64,000 nucleotides of DNA from assembly GCA_965235655.1 (NCBI GenBank), contig CBDDYU010000003.1:1-64000 (forward strand), written 5' to 3'. This document shows positions 26,472 to 34,661 of the stretch, piece by piece. The DNA comes from CBDDYU01 sp965235655. GTDB taxonomy: Bacteria > Pseudomonadota > Alphaproteobacteria > Pelagibacterales > Pelagibacteraceae. Numbering within the stretch: the first letter of the stretch is position 1; every line of letters begins with the position of its first letter. The position numbers and the translations under genes were made by a program. Below the pieces are notes generated by a model, which searched no databases, was not told the DNA's origin, and saw nothing but the letters and a program-made list of their open reading frames with translations.

Positions 26472-26634
26472 AACTTAAAATTTTTTAATTAATTTGTTTT
26501 TTAGGAAGATAACTAAGATATCGGGAATCTACTACTGAGGTAGGTTGTATTCAAGAAATATATTTGCGCTATAATGAAATAAAATTATTGAATTTTTTAT
26601 TAATATAATTACCTTTATAAATAAGGAGGTTATT

Positions 26635-26664
26635 ATGTTAAAACTTACACCACCTGACACTTAG
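26635..26664 (+). CDS. Nine-codon ORF behind a perfect Shine-Dalgarno
   Basis: AAGGAGGT at 26623-26630 is five bases from an ATG that encodes only MLKLTPPDT before TAG. Reading on past the TAG the frame stays open for 24 more codons (LNNFKFHTNKKLKIHLDLKA and four further residues) to another TAG. It may be a leader peptide, a small protein with an in-frame stop, or a remnant. Such a strong ribosome site is rare in this window. Confidence 0.35.
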   Translation: MLKLTPPDT

Positions 26665-26737
26665 CTGAATAACTTTAAATTTCACACAAACAAAAAACTT
26701 AAAATCCATTTGGATTTAAAAGCCAAAAAGGCAATAT

Positions 26738-26779
26738 AGAGGAGCTCTTTTGGTAAATAAGCTAAAAGAGCGACCCTCT
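26738..26779. terminator. Two-part hairpin between convergent units
   Basis: AGAGG pairs with CCTCT (outer, 5 bp) and GCTCTTTT pairs with AAAAGAGC (inner, 8 bp), with a 12-base loop and a small internal loop. It is 9 bases from the stop of the minus-strand gene. On that strand a T5 run follows after about 18 bases. It could end that gene, or be the 3' hairpin of an RNA read on the plus strand. Confidence 0.5.
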
Positions 26780-26787
26780 CTAATAAT

Positions 26788-27321
26788 TCAATTAAAATTA
26801 TTCAATATTTCTAAAGGTAGTGGAGCTTCTGGATATTTCTTAGCACAAAGCTCTTCATATTTTTTACAGAAATTTATTATTGTTTCAAAGGCTTCATCTG
26901 ATTTAGAAGCATCTTTTTCAAGATTTAACTTTTCAATTATTGCTTCTTTCTCATCTTCTAATTCTTTGACTTGAAAACTATTTAAATATTCTCCAGTTTC
27001 TATTTCCCAAAATATATCATTTAATTCTTCAGGGCTTAATTTGTTAAGTTTTTTTTGTAATTCTATTATTACCTCATCATCGGTTGCTGTATTTCTCATG
27101 GGAGAATTAATTAATTTACCAAGACATTTATCTTTTAATCCTTCTATAAAATGATCGTAAGGCTTTCCACTTGATAAATCTTTAAAATGATTAGAGCTAA
27201 AATATTTATTAATCGCTGATTTGGTTGTAATTTTTTCTTTTCCTTTAATTACAGCTATTTGAACATAAACCTCTTGGTTAATATATTCTTCAAAATGTTC
27301 TCTTACTTTTTCAGGTATCAT
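26788..27321 (-). CDS. Acidic soluble protein of unknown function
   Basis: I do not recognise this 177-residue protein. It starts MIPEKVREHFEEYINQEVYV. It has a mixed N-terminal part, then a charged, mostly helical C-terminal half (VKELEDEKEAIIEKLNLEKD, a likely coiled coil near residue 125), and ends in a proline-rich tail. There is no signal peptide or membrane segment. It starts 33 bases after the stop of the dimethylglycine dehydrogenase-like gene's upstream neighbour region and is transcribed away from it on the same strand, so a shared transcript is possible. Confidence 0.6.
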   Translation of the reverse strand: MIPEKVREHFEEYINQEVYVQIAVIKGKEKITTKSAINKYFSSNHFKDLSSGKPYDHFIEGLKDKCLGKLINSPMRNTATDDEVIIELQKKLNKLSPEELNDIFWEIETGEYLNSFQVKELEDEKEAIIEKLNLEKDASKSDEAFETIINFCKKYEELCAKKYPEAPLPLEILNNFN

Positions 27322-27354
27322 AATATTATTTATACAAACAAAACTAATTCTATT

Positions 27355-29784
27355 TTAAGATTTTAATCTCTCATTATTAGAATCAAAAGCAGGTTCCTGA
27401 ATTATCTTTGTTTTTATTTTTTCACCCTGAATATTAATAGATAATTCTTTACCTATCTCATTGAAAGATGCTTCAATATAGGCAAATGCTAAGCTTTTTT
27501 TTACTCTAAATCCATAAGCACCTGATGTTGTAAGACCAATAATTTTATCATCACATAAAACTGGCTCATTACCCAAAACATCTGCATCTTTAGCCTCAAC
27601 CTCAAGGTAAACAAGTTTAGTTTTTATCCCCTCTTTAATTTTCTTTTGAATGGCCTCAGATCCAATAAATTTATCTTTATTTTCTAAATTAAAAAATCGA
27701 TCTAAACCAGCCTCAACTACTGAAATTTCTGGAGTTAATTCAGTACCCCAACCTCTATAAGCTTTTTCCATTCTCATTGAATTCATTGCATGAGACCCAA
27801 AGTTAACTATGTTTTCATCAATTCCGGATTGCCATATGTGGTTATAAAGATCGTTAATCTTATCCATTGAACAATGTAGCTCCCAGCCAAGTTCACCAAC
27901 ATAATTAACTCTCATTGCCAATACTTCAATATTTTTTATTTTTATTTCTTTTGATGTTAGCCATTTAAAGTGATCGTTACTTAAATCTGTGTCAGTTAAT
28001 TTTTGTAATAGTATTCTAGATTTTGGACCTATAAGACCTAAGACACCTTTGGCTAAGGTTAGATTTTTAATATTAACATTCTCATCTTTTATTTTTTGAT
28101 GATTAAACCAATCTAAATCTCTAATCTCAGATGAAGCACCAGAAAGTGCATAATAATGATTGTCTCTAATTTTGGTAACCGTTAATTCAGTTTGTATCCG
28201 CCCAATATCATTTAAGATATGTGTTAAAACAATACTGCCATTTTTTTCTGGAATTCGGTTAACACAAACTCTATTTAAAAAATTAAAACTATCCTCACCT
28301 GTTATTTCAAATTTTGAAAAAGTGCTTAAATCTATTACACCCACATTGTAGTGAACATTTTCACATTCTTTTTGAATGATTGGAAAAATATTATTTCTTT
28401 TATAACTTAATTGCTCAGTTATTTTATCACGATTAAACCAAGCAGGTTTTTCCCATCCATAAACATCAATAAATTCAGCACCGTGTTCTTTTAAAGTTTG
28501 GTATACTCCTGATGTTTTCATTAGTCTTCCAACTTCTACAGTTTCATGTGGCATTGGTGTTACGTACATTCTCCGATATTGTTCTAATGATTTTTCAACT
28601 GAATAATTTTTATTAACCCAGCTCAAATATCTTCTTGGCTCAAATGGCAACATATTAATCTCTGAGTCACCATGAACTATCCATTGTGCCATATACTTTC
28701 CTGCTCCACCCCCATGTGCGATGCCAATACTTGCAGCACAAAACATCCAAAAATTTTTTAATCCAGGTGCTGGACCTGCTAAAAAATTATCATCAGGTGT
28801 ATGAGTAATTGGTCCACAAATTATCTTTTTAATACCAACATCCTTAAATTGTGGAATTCGGTTCATGCCAATTTCTAAATGTTTTTCAATTCTATCAAGA
28901 TCCGGTTCTAATAATTCCATATCAAATTTCCAATCCATGCCGTCTAATGCCCATGCTGTAGCGTCTTTTTCATATGGACCAATTAAAAGACCTTTGCCTT
29001 CTTGTCTTAGATAAGATGAAGACTCTGGATCTCTCACTACCGGTAACTCTTTATCTAATTTTTCTATTTCTGGATGAGACTCAGTTACTAAATATTGGTG
29101 AATCATATTAATGCTTGGAACGTTTTTAATTCCAACCATTTGTGAAACTTCTGGACAAAAACTTCCTGCGGCATTCACTACATGTTCACAAATTATATCT
29201 CCTTTTTCAGTAATTACTTTCCACTCACCAGTGTTTAGTTGTTTAATATCTGTAACTCTATTTTTTCTATAAATTTTAGCTCCATTATTTCTGGCGCCTT
29301 TTGCCATTGCATTAGTAGTGCTAGTTGGATCTGTGTATCCATCTTCTGGAGTGTGAAATGCACCTAAAATTCCATCTAATCTTATAAATGGATGATATTT
29401 TTTTATTTCTTCAGTTGAAATTATTGAACATGGAGAGCCAGCTATATCTAAAATTCCTTTAACATAATGAAACCATTCTAAGTCTTCATGTTTATAAGCA
29501 AGTCTTAAACTTCCTGTTTCATGAAAACCAGTTGGCTGACCTGTTTCTTTTTCTAAAGCTTTGTATAAATTGGTAGAATGGAGATGAATTTTTGCAAGAC
29601 TTAAATTTCCCAACATATGAGGACATTGTCCCGCTGCATGCCAAGTTGACCCAGAAGTTAATTCACTTTTTTCTATTAGAACAACATCACTCCAACCTTC
29701 TTTGGTTAAATGATATAATAAGCTTACACCCATTATACCTCCTCCAATAATTACTAATTTTGTATGGGATTGTATTTTGTCCAT
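27355..29784 (-). CDS. Dimethylglycine/sarcosine dehydrogenase-like FAD and folate enzyme (copy 1)
   Basis: The 809-residue protein has an N-terminal FAD oxidoreductase domain (IIGGGIMGVSLLYHL, then SGSTWHAAG at residues 47-55, where the His is the covalent FAD site in the family). A central FAO_M-like linker follows, and a C-terminal aminomethyltransferase domain with GELGWELH near residue 620 and MRMEKAYRGWGTEL near residue 655. Such enzymes strip a methyl group from dimethylglycine or sarcosine and pass it to tetrahydrofolate, giving electrons to ETF. Its exact substrate is not clear. It is divergent from the TctCBA transporter with a 109-base spacer. A homologue lies with the ETF genes at 60-63 kb. 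Confidence 0.82.
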   Translation of the reverse strand: MDKIQSHTKLVIIGGGIMGVSLLYHLTKEGWSDVVLIEKSELTSGSTWHAAGQCPHMLGNLSLAKIHLHSTNLYKALEKETGQPTGFHETGSLRLAYKHEDLEWFHYVKGILDIAGSPCSIISTEEIKKYHPFIRLDGILGAFHTPEDGYTDPTSTTNAMAKGARNNGAKIYRKNRVTDIKQLNTGEWKVITEKGDIICEHVVNAAGSFCPEVSQMVGIKNVPSINMIHQYLVTESHPEIEKLDKELPVVRDPESSSYLRQEGKGLLIGPYEKDATAWALDGMDWKFDMELLEPDLDRIEKHLEIGMNRIPQFKDVGIKKIICGPITHTPDDNFLAGPAPGLKNFWMFCAASIGIAHGGGAGKYMAQWIVHGDSEINMLPFEPRRYLSWVNKNYSVEKSLEQYRRMYVTPMPHETVEVGRLMKTSGVYQTLKEHGAEFIDVYGWEKPAWFNRDKITEQLSYKRNNIFPIIQKECENVHYNVGVIDLSTFSKFEITGEDSFNFLNRVCVNRIPEKNGSIVLTHILNDIGRIQTELTVTKIRDNHYYALSGASSEIRDLDWFNHQKIKDENVNIKNLTLAKGVLGLIGPKSRILLQKLTDTDLSNDHFKWLTSKEIKIKNIEVLAMRVNYVGELGWELHCSMDKINDLYNHIWQSGIDENIVNFGSHAMNSMRMEKAYRGWGTELTPEISVVEAGLDRFFNLENKDKFIGSEAIQKKIKEGIKTKLVYLEVEAKDADVLGNEPVLCDDKIIGLTTSGAYGFRVKKSLAFAYIEASFNEIGKELSINIQGEKIKTKIIQEPAFDSNNERLKS

Positions 29785-29893
29785 AATATTAGGTATTTGT
29801 AATGTAATTAGATTAATTAGTCATTATTTACCTTTCAAAATTAAATATTTTTCGCTAAGTTTTGGCAATTAAATTTAACTTAGGAGATCAAGA

Positions 29894-30877
29894 ATGTTAA
29901 AAAAAATAACAAGACTTGCTCTTGCAATAGCTACTTACTTTACATTATCTGTAAGTTCATTTGCATTTGAAGCAAGCAATCCACAATGTATAGCTCCAGC
30001 AAATCCAGGTGGTGGATGGGACTTTACTTGTAGATCTGTAGGAAAAACTTTACAGGATTTAAAATTAATTCCTGGTTCATTAGAAGTAACTAACATGGCC
30101 GGTGGTGGCGGTGGAGTTGCATATGCTGAAGTAGTTAATAAAAGAGGCAGTGATAATAATCTGATTGTTGCAGCTTCATCAGCTACAGCTACAAGATTAG
30201 CTCAAGGTGCCTACCCAGGAAATACCATAGATCAAGTAAGATGGTTAGGCTCTGTTGGTGCAGATTATGGAATCATTGCGGTTTCAAAAAACTCATCAAT
30301 TAACACTTTACCAGAACTTTTAGATCAAATTAAAAAAGATCCAAAATCTATTACTGTAGCAGGTGGATCTGCCGTAGGTGGATGGGATCATTTAAAAGTT
30401 TTAATCGCTGCTAAAAAATATGGCATCAATGATGTTAGAAGCATTAAATATGTTTCATTTGATGGTGGTGGAGATGCAGTAACTCAACTTTTAGCCGGAA
30501 CTGTTCAAGCATTTACCGGTGATGTTTCTGAAGCTAAAGGATTTGTAGATTCAGGTGATATTAAAGTATTAGCAGTTCTTTCTGCTGATAGACTACCTGG
30601 AGAGTTCTCATCATTCCCTACTGCTAAAGAACAAGGTGTTGATGCAATCGGTGCAAACTGGAGAGGATTTTATGTTCCAGGCAATATGTCTAATGATGCT
30701 TACAGTTATTGGGCTAATGCTATCTCTAAAATGTACGACTCTAAAGAGTGGAAAGAAACTATGAGTAAAAATGGTTTAGCTCCGCTAGATTTAAGTGGTG
30801 ATGAATTCCAACAATTTGTTGCAGAATCAGTGCAATCAATTCAAGATCTTTCAAAAGAGATCGGATTAATTAAATAA
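29894..30877 (+). CDS. tctC: TctC-type tripartite tricarboxylate transporter binding protein
   Basis: The 327-residue periplasmic solute-binding protein of the tripartite tricarboxylate (TTT) family has a signal peptide (LALAIATYFTLSVSSFAFEA) and the family pattern CIAPANPGGGWDFTCRSVG near residue 35. Later come VTNMAGGGGGVAY near residue 60 and RGFYVPGNM near residue 255. An AGGAG precedes the ATG at good spacing. TTT systems import carboxylates. The divergent dimethylglycine dehydrogenase-like gene might act on the imported compound, but this is only context. A hairpin follows the gene. Confidence 0.9.
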   Translation: MLKKITRLALAIATYFTLSVSSFAFEASNPQCIAPANPGGGWDFTCRSVGKTLQDLKLIPGSLEVTNMAGGGGGVAYAEVVNKRGSDNNLIVAASSATATRLAQGAYPGNTIDQVRWLGSVGADYGIIAVSKNSSINTLPELLDQIKKDPKSITVAGGSAVGGWDHLKVLIAAKKYGINDVRSIKYVSFDGGGDAVTQLLAGTVQAFTGDVSEAKGFVDSGDIKVLAVLSADRLPGEFSSFPTAKEQGVDAIGANWRGFYVPGNMSNDAYSYWANAISKMYDSKEWKETMSKNGLAPLDLSGDEFQQFVAESVQSIQDLSKEIGLIK

Positions 30878-30885
30878 TATATTTT

Positions 30886-30909
30886 TGGGGCATTCTTTTG
30901 AATGCCCCA
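30886..30909 (+). terminator. Hairpin between tctC and tctB (attenuator)
   Basis: TGGGGCATTC and GAATGCCCCA form a perfect 10-bp stem with a four-base loop, followed by TAAATTTTTT. This is a classical intrinsic terminator or partial terminator. It lies in the gap after tctC, and would make the binding protein more abundant than the membrane subunits. A TTG at 30885 in this stem would start a longer tctB frame but is not credible. Confidence 0.8.
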
Positions 30910-30923
30910 TAAATTTTTTACCC

Positions 30924-31355
30924 ATGAATGAACGAATATTTGGAATTTTCTCATTTATAATTGCTTGTGGCTACATTTATGTGGCTAGTTTAACCCAATT
31001 AAGTTTTATTTCAGACCCAGTAGGTCCTAAAACATTTCCATATATTGTTGGTTCAATATTTGCCGTTTCATCTTTATTCTTAATTTTTAAACCTGAGTTT
31101 GATCCAAAGTGGCCAAGTTTATATAAATTTTTAGAAATAATTTTTGTAACTATCATTTTAATTGTTTATGCCTACTCTCTTCCGATTGTAGGCTTTTTGA
31201 TATCAACTTTGATTGCTACATTTATTTTATCTTGGAGATTGGGAGCAAAAATTACTGAAGCTTTGATATTTGGAGCAGCCGTTTCATTTGGAATTTATTT
31301 TTTATTTAGAACTATTTTAGGTCTTTCTCTGGCTAGAGGAATTTGGGGATTCTAA
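30924..31355 (+). CDS. tctB: TctB-type small permease subunit
   Basis: The product of about 143 residues has four helices, the layout of TctB (small subunit of the TTT transporter). The ATG at 30924 (MNERIFGIFSFIIACGYIY) follows the hairpin. An upstream alternative start would run through the hairpin. The stop TAA shares bases with the tctA ATG (TAATG). It is needed with TctA for uptake of the substrate bound by TctC. Confidence 0.85.
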   Translation: MNERIFGIFSFIIACGYIYVASLTQLSFISDPVGPKTFPYIVGSIFAVSSLFLIFKPEFDPKWPSLYKFLEIIFVTIILIVYAYSLPIVGFLISTLIATFILSWRLGAKITEALIFGAAVSFGIYFLFRTILGLSLARGIWGF

Positions 31356-32878
31356 TGGAAACTATAAATTTTTTATTAGATGGATTTGATGTTGCATTTA
31401 CAGTTCAAAATATAACTCTTGCTTTAATTGGATGTTTTTTAGGTACAATATTTGGTGCCTTACCAGGATTAGGACCAGCTAATGGAGTTGCCATACTAAT
31501 TCCTATTTCTTTTTCTTTAGGTTTAGATGCTGCATCCTCAATGATCTTACTTGCTAGTGTTTACTATGGTGCGATGTATGGAGGTCGTATCTCATCAATC
31601 TTAATCAATATACCTGGAGATGAACCAGCTTTAATGACTACACTAGATGGTTATCCTATGACTTTAAAAGGAAGAGCTGGAGAAGCCTTAACCTTAACTG
31701 GGATTTCATCTTTTTTTGGAGCAATTGTAGCAACTATCGGTCTAATGTTTTTAGCGCCGCAACTTGTAAAAATTGCTCTTCTATTTGGTCCAGCAGAATA
31801 TTTTGCTTTGTTTGTAATGGCTTTTGCAACATTAGGAGGGGTGAGTTCCAACAATAAAGCAAAAACAGTATTAGCATCGATGTTGGGTTTAGCTGTTTCA
31901 ACAATTGGTGTAGATGGTCAAACAGGTGTTCCAAGATTAAGTTTTGGAAACGTGCATTTCTATGATGGCATTGATTTTCTAATCGTAATTGTAGGTATGT
32001 TTGCTGTATCAGAAATTTTTATATTTATTGAAAATAAAAATACAAAATCCACAAAAAACAAAAAAAATTTAATCATTAATAAGATTTTACCTAAACTAAG
32101 TGTAATAATTAAAATTATACCAACAATGATTAGAAGTTCATTTCTAGGTTTTTTTGCAGGAGTATTACCTGGTGCAGGTGCTTCATTAGGTTCTTTTATT
32201 GCCTATACAATTGAGAAAAAAATTTCTAATAAAAATGACACTTTTGGCAAAGGTGATGAAAGAGGTGTTGCTGCTCCTGAGGCAGGAAATAATGCAGCAG
32301 CAGGAGGTGCATTAGTTCCAATGCTTTCATTGGGTGTACCTGGTTCAGGAACTACTGCGGTTTTACTAGCAATGTTAATGACAATGAATATCACGCCAGG
32401 GCCTTTATTATTTAAAAATAATCCAGATGTTGTTTGGGGATTAATTGCAGCACTATTTTTTGCAAACTTTATTTTGTTAATTTTAAATATTCCTATGGTG
32501 AGAATATTTACCAAAATTCTATTACTACCACCAAGATTTTTAATGCCGATTGTTGCTATGATTTCTTTTGTAGGAATTTATGGAATTTCTGGTTCAAGTT
32601 TTGATTTGTTATTAATGATTTTTTTTGGCTTACTAGGTTGGTTATTAAGAAAATTAGATATCCCTCTAGTGCCAGTAATTATGGGATCAATTTTAGGAAA
32701 TTTAATGGAAACTAATCTTAGAAGAGCTTTAACTATTAGTGACGGAGATTGGTCTTATTTGTTCCAATCTAAAGTTGCTATTATTATTTGGATTATAACT
32801 ATTGTGGGTTTTGTTCTGCCTCTAATCATTGGCAAAAGAATTAAATCCCAAATGGATAAACTAAAATCAAAAAATTAA
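31355..32878 (+). CDS. tctA: TctA-type large permease subunit
   Basis: The large membrane subunit (507 residues from ATG 31355, about 11-12 helices) shows the TctA motifs GTIFGALPGLGPANGVAILIP near residue 30, YYGAMYGGRISSILINIPG near residue 68 and GVLPGAGASLGSF near residue 270. The repeated PGxG loops are typical. I chose the ATG that overlaps the tctB stop. An in-frame ATG 12 bases upstream is also possible. With TctB and TctC it forms a cation-coupled carboxylate importer in the inner membrane. Confidence 0.9.
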   Translation: METINFLLDGFDVAFTVQNITLALIGCFLGTIFGALPGLGPANGVAILIPISFSLGLDAASSMILLASVYYGAMYGGRISSILINIPGDEPALMTTLDGYPMTLKGRAGEALTLTGISSFFGAIVATIGLMFLAPQLVKIALLFGPAEYFALFVMAFATLGGVSSNNKAKTVLASMLGLAVSTIGVDGQTGVPRLSFGNVHFYDGIDFLIVIVGMFAVSEIFIFIENKNTKSTKNKKNLIINKILPKLSVIIKIIPTMIRSSFLGFFAGVLPGAGASLGSFIAYTIEKKISNKNDTFGKGDERGVAAPEAGNNAAAGGALVPMLSLGVPGSGTTAVLLAMLMTMNITPGPLLFKNNPDVVWGLIAALFFANFILLILNIPMVRIFTKILLLPPRFLMPIVAMISFVGIYGISGSSFDLLLMIFFGLLGWLLRKLDIPLVPVIMGSILGNLMETNLRRALTISDGDWSYLFQSKVAIIIWIITIVGFVLPLIIGKRIKSQMDKLKSKN

Positions 32879-32973
32879 GAATAATAATTATAAATTTTTG
32901 CAATTACAAAAATAAATAATAAAGCAATAATGATTGGTTTAAATTCTATTAATAATTTTTTTTTCAAACTCAA
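32875..32973 (-). CDS. Possible 32-residue membrane peptide after the cytochrome gene
   Basis: A TTG at 32973 overlaps the stop of the upstream cytochrome c gene (TTGA). The frame encodes a lysine-rich start and one membrane helix (FKPIIIALLFIFVIAKIY), ending inside the tctA stop region. The unusual start and short length make it weak. It is included because the coupling pattern matches other overlaps in this window. Confidence 0.25.
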   Translation of the reverse strand: MSLKKKLLIEFKPIIIALLFIFVIAKIYNYYS

Positions 32974-33443
32974 TTTTCTGCTCTAAATTTATTATGACAA
33001 GCTTTACAGTTTCCCCACATAAATTTTCCAAGAGTGCCATTAATATCATCAGTATCTTCAATGACAGAAACCAATTGCAGCATATCTGATGAGGCTTTAG
33101 ACATTAATGTATTAAACTCATCTTTATTTTCCCATATTGATGGCAGTGCCTCGGTTTCAAATCCTTCTTGAGTATTATCGGGGAATAAATTTAATAATTT
33201 TTTATAATTTTCACTCATTTCATTCATTAATTGCTTAGCTTCATCAAAGTCTTCACTAACAACAAGTGAGTTAACTCTTTTAGCGACCTTATAATTATTA
33301 CTAAAAATTGACTGTCTAGTTTTGATTATTTCTTCAACAGATTGTTCAGCAAAAGAAGAGGATAAAAAGGCTCCAATTAATAAAAATGTGGTGAATAAAG
33401 TATTGCAAATAATCTTAGTAAGATGTTTAACTAAAGCATGCAT
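32970..33443 (-). CDS. Class II (c'-type) cytochrome c
   Basis: The 157-residue protein has an N-terminal signal peptide (TLFTTFLLIGAFLSSSFA), a four-helix-bundle-like mature part and a single heme motif at the very C-terminus (CKACHNKFR), the arrangement of cytochrome c' and c556. It is periplasmic. It is divergent from a cytochrome b561 gene, and the two start codons overlap (ATGCAT at 33438-33443). The pair probably works together in periplasmic electron transfer, but the partner enzyme is unknown. Confidence 0.88.
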   Translation of the reverse strand: MHALVKHLTKIICNTLFTTFLLIGAFLSSSFAEQSVEEIIKTRQSIFSNNYKVAKRVNSLVVSEDFDEAKQLMNEMSENYKKLLNLFPDNTQEGFETEALPSIWENKDEFNTLMSKASSDMLQLVSVIEDTDDINGTLGKFMWGNCKACHNKFRAEN

Positions 33444-33965
33444 ATAATCAATACTGTAACAGAGTATGGATTAATTTCAAAATTTTTTCATTGGGTTGTT
33501 GCAATTATTCTTATTATACAAATCCCACTAGGTTTTTACCTTGTTGATTTAGATTTTGGACCAGAGCGTATATCAATCGAAAATATCCATATAATCTTTG
33601 GGTTAACTATCTTTTATATAACTATAGTGCGTTTAATGAATAATATTTTAAATCCTACACCAAAATTAAAAACAAATAGTTTTACTGGGCAAAAATTTAT
33701 AGCAAGATTAAATCATATTTTGTTATACATTTCGATTTTGACAATTACAGTTTCAGGAATATTGAAAAAATTATTTAATGGTGAAAAACTTAATTTATTT
33801 TTTAAAGAAATAACTTTAAAAGATAATTTTGATTTAAGCGAACAATTTTATGATATTCATGTACTAGCTAATTATGTTTTAATTGGTTTAATTGCCTTGC
33901 ATATCTCAGCTGTAATAATTCATAAAATTTTTTTTAGGGAAAATATTTTAAAAAGAATTCTTTAA
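33438..33965 (+). CDS. Cytochrome b561 family membrane protein
   Basis: The 175-residue four-helix membrane protein has the b561/Ni-hydrogenase cytochrome b plan. Heme-ligand histidines lie in the first helix (ISKFFHWVVAIILII, residues 15-30), in the second (ENIHIIFGLTIF), and in the later helices (YDIHVLANYVL and IALHISAVIIH). It moves electrons between the quinone pool and periplasmic redox partners. The start codon overlaps that of the divergent cytochrome c gene. It ends directly against the convergent exonuclease gene. Confidence 0.87.
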   Translation: MHIINTVTEYGLISKFFHWVVAIILIIQIPLGFYLVDLDFGPERISIENIHIIFGLTIFYITIVRLMNNILNPTPKLKTNSFTGQKFIARLNHILLYISILTITVSGILKKLFNGEKLNLFFKEITLKDNFDLSEQFYDIHVLANYVLIGLIALHISAVIIHKIFFRENILKRIL

Positions 33966-34661
33966 TTAATGAATATTCTTTGCATTCTTAATAATATGAT
34001 GCAAGTTTTGGCCTCTATTACAAAGTGTGATTAAATCTGTAATATTTTTAACCCCTTTAGATTTGGCAATATTTAGAAGATATAAAAATAATCTAGCTGT
34101 TATTGTGCAATCTCCTAAAGCTGAATGTCGTATTTGATCCTTAGTTTCAATTTTAAACATTTCACATAAATTTGTTAATTCATAATTTTTTAAATCAGGA
34201 AATAAACTTGCAGTTAGATAAATTGTATCAATAGCTTTAATGACTTTCATGCGGTGAGCTAATGCAGACCCCTTAGAGTTTTCTTTTAAGAAATTAATAT
34301 CAAAATTTATATTGTGACCTACTAAAATACTTTTTTTAATAAATTTTAAAATTTTTTCATTTATTTCAAATAGAGTTGGTTTTGATTGTACTTGATCATC
34401 AGTAATATTATGAATTTTAATAGAAGCTTCAGGGATTTTCATTTGTGGATTAACTAATTCATTTAAAATTTTTTCTTCACCAATCTTTAAATTACTAACT
34501 CTTAATGAAGCAACAGATATTATTTGATCACCTTTTTCCACATGGAGACCAGTTGTTTCAGTATCTAAAATTGAAAAATTAGTTTCTTCTAGAGAAACCC
34601 TGTTAAACAATTTTCTTGTTTCAATATAATATTTTATTCTATTAAAAATATTCTTCACCAA
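33966..34661 (-). CDS. DnaQ-like 3'-5' exonuclease (DEDDh)
   Basis: The 231-residue protein has the DEDDh exonuclease motifs: FSILDTETTGL (Exo I) near residue 27, VGHNINFDINFL (Exo II) near residue 110, and HSALGDCTITARLF (Exo III with His and Asp) near residue 180. It resembles the epsilon proofreading subunit of DNA polymerase III, but the pairing with a CBS/DUF294 protein is typical of a separate family. It overlaps the upstream CBS gene by 20 bases. Role in nucleotide or signal turnover is possible but unproven. Confidence 0.85.
   Translation of the reverse strand: MVKNIFNRIKYYIETRKLFNRVSLEETNFSILDTETTGLHVEKGDQIISVASLRVSNLKIGEEKILNELVNPQMKIPEASIKIHNITDDQVQSKPTLFEINEKILKFIKKSILVGHNINFDINFLKENSKGSALAHRMKVIKAIDTIYLTASLFPDLKNYELTNLCEMFKIETKDQIRHSALGDCTITARLFLYLLNIAKSKGVKNITDLITLCNRGQNLHHIIKNAKNIH

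Larger units (their letters stand above)
26472..26787 (+). other. 316-base spacer with structured elements and a strong orphan ribosome binding site
   Basis: No gene of normal size lies here. The spacer has a partial hairpin near 26528-26555 (CTAC-TACTGAG-GTAG flanked by GAAT and ATTC). It also has an excellent AAGGAGG before a nine-codon ORF, and a strong two-part hairpin at its end. These elements together suggest a small RNA, a leader or a cut-down small gene. The items are listed separately below. Confidence 0.45.

Noticed and set aside
26750..26974. 74-residue plus-strand ORF at the end of the minus-strand unknown gene
   Set aside because: It is antisense to the 177-residue gene for most of its length, and its start lies in the hairpin. 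The Ser/Phe-rich mix is typical of shadow frames.
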